From Dimorphilus gyrociliatus (taxonomy: Eukaryota; Annelida; Polychaeta; Dinophilidae), in the NCBI GenBank assembly GCA_904063045.1, contig CAJFCJ010000003.1:1674001-1738000 (forward strand): 64,000 nt of DNA, written 5' to 3'. Each line of letters starts with the position of its first letter. The stretch's first letter is position 1. The position numbers and the translations under genes were made by a program. The notes under the pieces are model-generated. The model worked only from the letters and a program-made list of their open reading frames with translations, did no database searches and had not been told where the DNA came from. Positions 54,601 to 64,000 of this stretch are shown here, one piece after another.

Positions 54601-56870
54601 GGATAATTTAATAATAAAAAATATAGGGAAAAACTGGTACAAGAGGATCTCTTGGCTACAAGGGACCAAAAGGAGAACCAGGAGATATAAATTTAGCAAA
54701 AGGCTTTTTAGGCGAAATAGGAGAGAAAGGTTGGCCTGGACTTCCTGGCTTGAAAGGTCCAAGAGGAGAACAAGGTCCAATAGGTCCAACTGGTCGGAAA
54801 GGTATACCAGGTGATACAGGCTACAAAGGGGACCACGGTGATCCAGGGCTTGATGGACTTCAAGGCCAAAAAGGTCGAAGAGGAAATTCTGGATATGCTG
54901 GAACAGAGGGTGAAAAAGGCTATGTTGGAGATCCAGGCCAACAGGGTCCTAAGGGTCCTTTAGGAGATATAATCTATGATCCAAATTCGTCCAAAAGGTT
55001 GAAAACAGGCGATCCAGGAGTGCCAGGACAGCCAGGTATAGATTTATTTTAGAGGTATCATACCCATATTAGTGAATTTCAGGAGGTATGGGTTTACCTG
55101 GAAAACCTGGAGAAGAGGGTGAAGATGGAAACCCTGGTGAAGCTGGACCTAAAGGTTATGTAGGAAATACTGGGTTATCTGGATTTCCTGGTGACAAGGG
55201 AGAAAGTGGTAGACAAGGTTTTGATGGTTCAAAAGGAAAAAGAGGAGGGGATGGTATTAAGGGTGAAAGAGGGAATATGGGACAAAAGGGAGTGAGAGTA
55301 AGTTATAATTAAAGTTATAAGTAAACTACGATTTCTTTGAGAAAATCGTTTGACAGTTTGCTAATATTTGTATCTTCGTCAGGGAGAATCAGCTGCAACA
55401 GCTAAAGGTTTAAAAGGAGAGAGAGGGGAACCTGGTCCAGATGGAAGACAGGGTCCAATGGGCGAAGATGGGGGGCAGGCCTCTAAGGGAGAACAGGGAA
55501 TAGATGGAAGAAAAGGAAGAAAAGGACAACCTGGACGTAGAGGTCAGACTGGAAAAAAAGGAGAAAATGGTTCAAATCTTCCTGGTCAAAAAGGTGCTAA
55601 TGGGGAAAGAGGACCGCAAGGGAAGCAAGGTATTAAGTATGAGTTTTGGCTTCATCACATTAAAAAAATTTTTAACACTATTAGGAGAGAAAGGAGAGGC
55701 TGGACTTGGGGGAAGAGATGGAATTGTGGGAAAAACTGGTAAACAAGGAATTTCAGGCAGAAAAGGAGCGACAGGAGAGGTTGGAGAGCCAGGAAAGAAG
55801 GGTATTGAAATATATAACAAAGGAGTAAAGGGTAGTTCAGGTGAGAGAGGTCGACCGGGAAGATCTGGAAAAAAAGGAGAAATTGGTGATATTGGTTATT
55901 CAGGAATACCAGGATTCTCAGGGTTAACGGGTCAAAAAGGCCGCAAAGGCTCACAAGGAAAAATTGGGAAGCCTGGTCCTATAGGTGATTCGGGGGTTGA
56001 TGGCGGTCGTGGTTCTGCTGGTCGAAAAGGTTATTTTGGCGAAAAAGGAGAACCAGGTGATTCTGCTCCTGGTACTAAAGGCTCCAACGGTATGAAGGGC
56101 GTAAAAGGTAGTTCAGGTTCAAAGGGACTTGCTGGAGACATTGGTAATCCTGGTAGGAAAGGATTTCCCGGAGAAAGTGCGATAAGCCAACCTGGTGAGA
56201 GGGGAGAAATAGGAGAAGTTGGTGAAAGCGGCCTATATGGAGATGTTGGAGCACTAGGACCACCCGGAGAAAAAGGAGAAGTTGGTGACAGAGGATTGGC
56301 TGGTACTGCTGGATCACCTGGAGAAAGAGGTCCTACTGGCCCTCAAGGATACCAAGGGCCATCGGGAGAGGATGGTGTTGAAGGTGCAAATGGTATTGAT
56401 GGACTGAAAGGATATGCTGGTGATCCAGTGAGTCTTATTAACTAAAATATCACATCAAACTAATTTTGCAACCATATAGGGAGAGGCTTTGGAAGCAGAA
56501 AAAGGTACTGATGGAACAAAAGGGATTGATGGCCTTTTGGGACAAAAGGGAGATAAAGGGGACAATGGGCTGAATGGTAAGACTGGTTTAAATGGATTAC
56601 CAGGCCAAAAAGGTCCAAAAGGTAATATGAATAGTCATAACTAAATGCCGGTTTAACTAACTGAAAAATTTCAGGTATGTCCGGCGAAAGTAGTAGAATT
56701 TCAGACAAGGGTATGAAAGGTGAAGCTGGACGTCCAGGAAGAAATGGTATAGTAGGAGCTAAAGGAGATATAGGATACCCAGGACCCGTTGGTGAATTTG
56801 GAGAAAAAGGGCAAGTGGGCAAAAAAGGTATCTAAGGGAAGAGAATCCATCATATTCAGTACACAATATA

Positions 56871-56916
<46 letters not shown>

Positions 56917-58846
56917 TATATATTATATACAGTATATATATAATATAATTGTTGTAGATTTCAGTATCAAATACGACTAAAAATGATTTTTTATTACCTA
57001 TTATTATTATCTTATACGAAAATTTAACGTATTTTACGTTCGTATGAATAAGTACCGTTGAAAGAATGACTTAAGACTAAGTTTGAATACTAAAACGTAG
57101 AGTCTACGCATAAAATAACGTAATGTTAGTATTAGACACATTGGCAACGTACCAATATCTAGACGTTATGACCATCGACTACATAATTATATGTAATAAA
57201 TATATATAATTATACTTTAGGTGCGAAAGGATTAAAAGGATATAATGGTGAGGTTGGTGATCCCGCCTCTTCAGAAAATAATGAGCCAGGAGAGCGAGGA
57301 GTGGTCGGGTCTCCAGGCTTACCAGGTAACAGGGGTGTTGAAGGAAGTAAAGGTGTTATAGGTGATCCAGGAGAAAAAGGTGCACCTGGGGTTAAACATA
57401 TACCGGATAGTTCACTCTTGAAAGGAAAGAAAGGAAACGATGGCCAAAATGGGTCCAAAGGAAAAAACGGACCAAATGGAGAAATGGGAGATGACGGTTA
57501 TCGAGGCCCAATTGGATTGCAAGGTGACAGAGGTAAGAAAAATCTTTCAATTAAATTAATGCAACACTTATAATTTCTAAAACGTAAAAAAAGATTCTAA
57601 AGTATACATTTGTTTATGGTATTTATAGGACGACGGGGTGAGGACGGGCGAAATGGTATAAATGGAAAAGATGGAAGTATAGGCTTAAAAGGTGACCCAG
57701 CCGACGCAGAGAGTGCACGTGGACAAACAGGTGATAAAGGTTTCAAGGGTATTGATGGTTACAAAGGTAAACCAGGACCAAAAGGATCAAAAGGATTTTC
57801 AGGTTCTAATTAGATAAAGTAGATCATGCTTCAGTTGACTAATAATTTCGTTTCCAGGACTAGATGGAAAGCCTGGTGTAGTCCTTCATTCAATACCAGG
57901 TCAAAAGGGCGAAAGAGGAAATCTTGGAAGAAGAGGTCCATCTGGAAAAATAGGCCGATTCGGCCTCAAAGGCATAGAAGGGAAAAGAGGTATTTACGGT
58001 CTTGATGGCGATCCTGGTCATAAAGGCAATAAAGGTGATCCTGGAAGTCAAGGAGTTACAGGTCTTGACGGTCCTGATGGAGAGAGAGGTGATAATGGCA
58101 GAGAGGGTAATTCAGGAGATGATGGGGATCCATATGTTATACCTAATAATTTGATATGGCCAGGATATTTATACGCAATTCACAATCAATCTACGTCAAT
58201 TCCTACTTGTCCTCCTGGTCTAAGAAAAGTATCTGATGGATATTCTTTAGTCTTTATGGAAGGAAATCGTTATGCCCATGGTCAAGATTTAGGAGAGTCG
58301 GGTAGCTGCTTGCCTGTGTTTGCCCCAATGCCCTTTCTATTTTGTGGTTTGGATAATACTTGTAATTATGCTCTTAGTAACGATTTTAGTTATTGGTTAT
58401 CAACTGGCGCACCAATGAGAAAAGATATGGAGGCTTTAAAGGGTAGGGAATTGGATATGCATGTTGGCAGATGTGCTATCTGTCAGTCTCAGACGCAGTT
58501 GATGGCAATCCACAGTTTCTCATCTGATCCTCCAAATTGTCCGGTTGATTGGTCAGCTAAATGGTATGGTTATAGTTTTGTACAAGTCAGTGGTCATGGT
58601 GGTCTTGGAGATAATCAAGCTCTACATTCTCCCGGTTCCTGTTTGCCCAAACCATATACAAATGTTATGATCCAATGCCATGGGAGAGGAACTTGCAATT
58701 ATTTTTCTAGTGATTTTAGTTACTGGTTGGCAGTTCCAGATGATACTAACGATTTTGCCAAGCCAAATAGTAAGACATACAAGGCTGGAGAATACCAACG
58801 GAAGATAAGTCGCTGTGTAGTGTGTGCGAAAAGGGTGTCATCTTGA
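51698..58846 (+). CDS. COL4A1: Collagen type IV, alpha-1-like chain
   Basis: Basement-membrane collagen. Exon 1 (51698-51751) is a signal peptide ([18 protein letters not shown]), and exon 2 (52325-52435) is the 7S region with four cysteines ([16 protein letters not shown]). About 17 exons from 52491 to 58135 encode Gly-X-Y repeats with interruptions, one of which contains a CxxC ([15 protein letters not shown]). The last exon (from about 57858) reaches the NC1 domain, with 12 cysteines and a TGA stop. NC1 half 1 has [20 protein letters not shown] and half 2 has [20 protein letters not shown], clearly alpha-1 class but divergent in [19 protein letters not shown]. The Lys in TYKAGEY matches the sulfilimine-forming Lys, and a Met aligns with its partner. 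A second in-frame Met is absent near the start. It is expected to form heterotrimers with the divergent alpha-2-like chain. Confidence 0.95.
56867..56949. repeat. AT microsatellite flanked by inverted repeat
   Basis: A long alternating AT run in an intron of the alpha-1-like gene is bounded by ATACTGTATAT on the left and ATATACAGTAT on the right, followed by a second ATACAGTATA copy. The arms are inverted copies that could form a cruciform. Confidence 0.8.
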
Positions 58847-61800
58847 AATACTTTTTTGCATATCTGTCTAATATTGTTGCTTATCGGTACATAGTGAGTT
58901 CTTCAATGACTATACTGATTTCTTAGAAAGAGCTGCATTTCTGTTGGTGCTATTAGTTTTTAGGATCTAGTTTCAAATTTGTGAAAAAATACATGATTAT
59001 GTTTTTTTAACTTTGAGATAGTTTTGTACGCAAAAATAGCCGGGAATACTCATAACTATCAGAAAGGTAATGCACGTTTGATTTGTATGAGACTGAAGAT
59101 GGAGCTAACAAAAGTCTTTGGGCAGGAAATGGCCAATATATTTAATTTTTTTCTTCATCTCCGCATCGAGTCAAGAGATTTTAAAATAAGGAAATAGAAA
59201 ATTAACTGATGGGAAGATAATGATGGTCGGAAGCTATTAATGATATATAGAGGGCGCAAGATACCCTTTACCTTAAATTGTATGCATATTTTCCTTTTCT
59301 AGTAAAACCGCTAATTTATATTGATCCGGAAGCCTGAAAAGACAATGATGTATTAACTGATACTAAAAATATTATTTTTACTTTTGTGTAAATCAAACTT
59401 GAATAGATATTATTTACTTAAAAATCAGAGGAAAAGTTCTATTAAAGAAGTAAGTTTAAAAAAGGATAATTTTTTAAATCTAGAATGAACTAGATGTTAT
59501 GCAGACTATAACCACACCTACTATGCTATAATCGATTCATGAGTCATTTATAAAACTTTGAAGTTTTATTACATGTATCAAAAGGGAGAAATAATTAGGT
59601 GATTCTGAAAGTTTATTCTAAAATACCTTGGACTGAGATTTTAATTTACAAGTGAAAATTCTATCGATAATTCATAAATTAGTGCGACTTCGATGCTCTT
59701 AAAATAATAGGTTATAGTATACTTTTAGCTCCCTTATTTTTATTTCTAATTATTAACACTGTACTACTATCTCTCATTCATCTCTCTTCTGAAACATTTA
59801 TCTCACATCTTAAGAATTAAAAAGAGCAGTAAATTTGTGCACCTTTCAATTTCAAGCAAATGTTTTTATAATCGATTTCGATTGATACAATTACTATATA
59901 TCAATAGAAGTGAATTTATAATAAGCTGCTGGTAGTTAGCATCCTCAAAGTGTTTGATTACAGTATATTATAAAAGCATTAGTATATTTATGTATGTCTT
60001 ATTCACAAGAATTCAAAAATGAAGTCAAAAACATAGTTTTTTAGTTGTCGACATTAGTTGAAGAATTTTTTAGTCATGAAATAGTCCATGCATAATAAAA
60101 CTACAGAGTACCCAGTTGAAAACTGAAATAACGATATCTCTCACTAACATATCTTCTAGTAGCTTGAAGCTTAATATGAAATTATGAGAATGAAATACTG
60201 CACCACGTATCATCGAAAGTCAATATATTAAACTAAAGACTATGAGCCTTGCGAGTATTTTAGATTAAGAAATTCTCTTGGTATGAATTATTGGCGTTTT
60301 GAAATGATTAAGCTTTTATGATATTTTCCCGTGAGTTGTATATTTCCCAACTTAAGAAAAAATATAAAATTCCTTTTTAACACTCACAAAGCAGCCTTCC
60401 GATATAAATGTAGGTTATAGACGTATTTGCAGGAAATCTACATAGAATCATTATAAAAGATTTAGACAGAAAATGATATTCTACAAAATATAATTGACTT
60501 CCTTATAGGAATCGGTGAAAGCAAAATAAGAATATGTCAAAGATCAATCGCATAAAAATCATAATAACTTTATACAACATAAATAGCTACGTTTTGTTAA
60601 AAAAATATATATTTCTGCATTGGAGAATTAGCTTATTTATCCTTTTATTTCCTTTTAATAGCACACTGATAAACAAATTATAGGAACATAGTTCTTGGCA
60701 ATCATTTTGCTGAAATTGAATTGACAGGCTATAAACTTCAATTACAAACAAATAATATATGCAGTCTCCAAATCTACTTTTTCTATCGTATCATTTTTAT
60801 CCTCATTATTTATAGACATTAACAAAACGCTTATGAAAAAAATAGATGAAACGAAGAGTAATCTGTTAGCTTTTTAACTTTCGGCCTGAGTACAGGATGG
60901 ATTAATTAAATACAGGAAATATTAAAGTAACAGCTGCGCTGTATATGCTCTATTTTGCAGACGCTTCAATCATTTCCTGACAAACTTCGCACACTTTTGG
61001 GTGTTGCGCACGCCAACACATCTGCATTTTATCCGTCTTCTATACAATATAAATTCTTATTTTGATATAAATTTTCTCTAGTTTCAGTGATTAGTTTAGA
61101 TTAATCGCCTGTCAATCAATAGCTTCCCTCGTTAGTCTCAGAAATTGAGTTAATTCAATGAATCGTAAAGAAAAATAAACATTTCAGTGTAGTTTATATT
61201 CGGGTGAAAAGAGGGAAAATTAGCGTATACTAATTTCCCATGTCAAGTATATATAAGAAATGGTCGGCAGCTGTTTCGTCTAACCTTTATATAATGCAAA
61301 TAAAGTGCTATTGCGTGAGTGAAAAAGAGAGCGTTTTAATCCGCCAGCTGCAACCTAGAAATGGCGTTAAGCCGACTGTTTTCCTTAGATTTTTTCGACG
61401 TTCTCGTAATATGAATGACGCGAGGTCTTTAGAAAAAAGAAAACAATTCAGTTTTCATGCTTGATATTTTCAAGCCAAGTCAACTGAATGATTTGATAAT
61501 CAGACATCTGATACAACCCGTTCGTTTGGGTGTTAATCTACGACTTCAAACTTGTAAGGTTCCACTGGGCATGATAGCCAGCTGAGTTTATAAAGGTTCG
61601 TGTTTTTTTTGCTTAAATACGCCTTCTCCGAAATACAGTGCACATCTTCCCTATTTTTGTAAAAACAATATAATGTTAGAGTATGCCAGGATATTCTTTC
61701 CAAAAACCTTTTTGTATTTTCTTAGATAATATCCTCAATTCTATAGCAGATGATGTTGCAAGTTTACAAATTAATGTACTATCTATGTAAGCTTATAAAA

Positions 61801-62340
61801 CATTGCTATTCTTAAAAATCTTATGTCGAAAAAATCATTTAAAGTAATTGTAAATTTATAGGAATTTATATCGCTAACCATATGATCAAATGGTATGCTA
61901 ATTTTACTTTAGTCTCTTTATCAGTTCTCTTTTTGAGCAACTGAGATGATAATAATACAGTAAATTTATAAAAAATTTCCAGAACAATTTTTTACTGAAC
62001 CGGAATTAATACAGCAATTAATGAAGAGTATTAGGTATATCATTTTTGCTTTGAAAGACACCATATGTCTCAGGTGCATGTAAGCCCTAATAATCAAGTA
62101 TGGGTATGTATTTTTACAATTTCGAAGAAAGGGTGAAAATAGTTGACAAGCAGACGAAGATATGATTAAGAACAATATAGAAAAAGTCTAAGAGGAGTCT
62201 ACTCCTGAGCAAAATCCAATCTAGCCATGCAAGGCTAACGATTTTACGACTGGGCTTTTGTAAAAAAGAAAGTATTTAATTAGCTTTCGGATCACGTAGC
62301 CGGCAGTTAGTCAAACTTGAGACACCTTGAAGCTTATGAA
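58847..62340. other. 3.5-kb stretch with no convincing gene
   Basis: It contains the 3' UTR of the alpha-1-like collagen at its left end and a CTCF-core-like decamer at 59248-59257. The only exon-like sequence noticed is the Cys-containing segment at 60950-61039, listed separately. The open frame at 61240-61464 shows no motif. Confidence 0.5.
60950..61039 (-). CDS. Possible terminal coding exon with Cys cluster
   Basis: A 30-codon open segment follows an AG acceptor-like site and ends in TAG. It encodes KTDKMQMCWRAQHPKVCEVC followed by QEMIEASAK. The spacing C-x7-C-x2-C with a His between looks like part of a zinc-binding element, and the composition is unlike the AT-rich surroundings. No upstream exon or family was identified. 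It could also be a 25-residue microprotein from the internal Met, or chance. Confidence 0.22.
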   Translation of the reverse strand, partial: KTDKMQMCWRAQHPKVCEVCQEMIEASAK

Positions 62341-62346
62341 TCTGCC

Positions 62347-62423
62347 TTTGATGCCATAATTTCATTTTCTTTTGACAGCTTTGCCCTCTCAGCAGCCAAT
62401 TTCTTAACCGTTGCCTTGTCAGT
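62347..62423. repeat. 77-base direct repeat, copy 1
   Basis: Imperfect first copy of a tandem-spaced duplication. It shares TTTTCTTTTGACAGCTTT and CCCTCTC with copy 2 at 62507-62583, in the same order and at the same spacing. Confidence 0.8.
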
Positions 62424-62506
62424 CCTTTTGTCTACTATTAAGCATTAAGTATTGAATCCTATTTACCCACCTACAACATTTTTTAGCATCCTAGCTTATA
62501 GTTTGC

Positions 62507-62583
62507 TTTGATGGCATAATTTTATTTTCTTTTGACAGCTTTCCCCTCTCAAAAACCCATTTCTTAGCGTTTGCCCTGTCAGT
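62507..62583. repeat. 77-base direct repeat, copy 2
   Basis: Second copy, offset by 160 bases from the first, with several substitutions but no obvious length change. Each copy contains CTTTTGACAG, an acceptor-like sequence on the plus strand. No coding content is apparent. Confidence 0.8.
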
Positions 62584-62801
62584 TTGATGGTCTATAAGGA
62601 GTTTTGCAACTGCAGAAAGTTATCTTAGATGCTATATAGGTTTTATAGCTTCCAATAAATCTTTTCGTTTCTTATCTGTTAAACTGAAGATGTGCGAAAT
62701 CTTTTCCTTATCATTAAATAGCTGAGTAAGTGGTTGTACAAACGCTTTGAATATCGCATAGGGCGCGCCAAAAGCACTGCTATACATGTTTCGTTGTACA
62801 G

Positions 62802-63132
62802 TATAAAAGAAGCGGCAGTTCTCTGCAGGTAGTGTATCAAGCTGCAGAATTGCTACCGCGTTGTCATGCTTTTATAAACGGTATGAATTCTTTATTTGTG
62901 AGCTGTTTTTTCTGGAATCAATTGAAAGAATCGAATCAGTCTATACCACTATGATAATACTAAATTGCAGAACACTGGCTTCGTATGGCTAATTTCTCAT
63001 TCGTTTCTTACAGATATAGAAGGGAAGAGAGCGACTGAGGGAGAAGGCGTTGTTTGTCTGCTAGCTTCTCAGAAAATTGGACTGGCCATGTAAACGAATA
63101 CATCATGTAAAGTGCCTTTGAAAGTAATGAAG
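62802..63132 (+). promoter_or_regulatory. Putative promoter and 5' exons of a gene leaving the window
   Basis: TATAAAAG at 62802-62809 is followed by a possible first exon ending at 62880 with donor GTATGA, and a second exon at 63014-63132 with a strong acceptor (TTTCTTACAG) and donor (GTAAGT). The second exon ends ATGAAG directly before the donor, so coding might begin at 63127. Two ATGTAA start-stop elements (63088 and 63105) precede it. This is inferred from signals only; no protein similarity supports it. Confidence 0.3.
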
Positions 63133-64000
63133 GTAAGTTTAGTATAATTAAGCCAACCGTAAAAATGCTAATTTTTCTATGCCAAGTTTTTATATCCTTT
63201 TTATTTCTATAACAAGAGATAGAAATTCGTTTTTATCTTGCCATAGGTAAAACATCTGCGTCTTTATTAGTGAACTTGTACTCTAAAGTTTTGCAAATTA
63301 GAACCTGTGATTTAAGCTTGTAAATAAAATTGAAACGATATCAATTCGTATTTTACTGAATGCTCTGCAACAAGATTACTGAATAATTGAGTGCTTAGTT
63401 TTTTGTCGATTATACTATAGGCGTCCGTAAAAACTTGAGTTGCTATAGCAAAGAGAAAAAAACAGGCGTACGCCAGTGTTGCTTTTGTCCAAGCAGGTTT
63501 AGTTTTTATATAATAAATTTTCCAGAATGGCATCCACAACCTCTTTATCCGCAATAATTTGATGTTTTAGTTCCCTTGTTTATCGAACACAATTATTTTT
63601 TGATAATTTTTTTTCTACATCTGTTTTCAATATAATCTAGTGAAATTATAACGAATGAGACCGGGAATTATTCTGCTTATGTATGTTTTCTTTCTTTGTG
63701 ATCGATCTGTGTACCAGCAGATGTCAAGCACCGCCATTAAAAATAAATAATAAAACAATAAATATAAAGGCGAATAAAAAGTAGGCCGCAAAAAATTCTC
63801 CATAGACTTAGCCTAGATGTTGCAGATCGACAGCAACAGGTCTCTTCGGGACGCTCTTTTTTCCGTATTGTGAATGTAGATAAGAACGGGCCACCGAATT
63901 TTGAAAAATTACTATTTTTTGGATATAGATATCTCTTGTGGCGGTATAAACTAATTAATGGACCGTTCCGTAGATACGATTGACTTTCATTAATTACAAG
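63133..64000. other. Right-edge stretch, no recognised gene
   Basis: If the preceding 5' exons are real, this is intron of a plus-strand gene. A minus-strand frame at 63312-63554 has a hydrophobic segment (TLAYACFFLFAIATQVF) but no family match, start context or splice partner. Confidence 0.4.

Noticed and set aside
63312-63554. Minus-strand frame with a hydrophobic segment
   Set aside because: One possible membrane helix only; start context and neighbouring exons are lacking, and the composition is compatible with chance.

Overview
The window is nuclear DNA of a multicellular animal, most likely an invertebrate with an AT-rich, fairly compact genome. The signs are GT-AG introns (many of only 45-70 bases), a head-to-head type IV collagen gene pair, an OVO/Ovol zinc-finger factor with a SNAG start, a classical calpain, a TIA1/TIAR-type RNA-binding protein and an Rh-family ammonia channel. 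All three standard stop codons end confidently modelled genes, so the code is standard. I cannot name the species.

Layout from left to right. (1) 1-3605: an Rh channel gene on the minus strand, five exons including a 38-base microexon. (2) 5972-22801: a TIA1/TIAR gene on the minus strand, stretched over almost 17 kb by large introns. One of these holds an Ala/Pro-rich exon set that would give a second, RRM1-less isoform. (3) 23015-24328: an intronless eRF1-type gene, divergent from TIA across 213 bases, whose catalytic GGQ has become GGS and whose NIKS has become SIKS. (4) 25123-28647: a small candidate lipidated protein, a candidate beta-propeller gene, and a Cys-rich GPI-anchored surface protein built of symmetric phase-1 exons. 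(5) 33107-34846: ovo. (6) 38535-41836: a 16-exon calpain. (7) 42706-58846: COL4A2-like (minus) and COL4A1-like (plus) genes sharing a 435-base bidirectional promoter. (8) 58847-64000: mostly no recognisable gene, but with a 77-base tandem duplication, a possible Cys-containing terminal exon, and what looks like the promoter and 5' exons of a gene running off the right edge.

The genes do not form an operon-like unit. The functional pairs are the two collagen chains, which co-assemble into basement-membrane protomers and share a promoter, and possibly TIA/eRF1, two translation-related genes sharing a promoter. The exon models for Rh, TIA, the GPI protein, ovo and calpain were built by hand from splice sites and family similarity. 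In each case the summed coding length is a multiple of three and the phases agree at every junction.

The most unusual item is the eRF1 paralogue with an altered catalytic motif. Next come the alternative Ala-rich TIA exons, the modular GPI protein and a set of scattered CTCF-core-like sequences.
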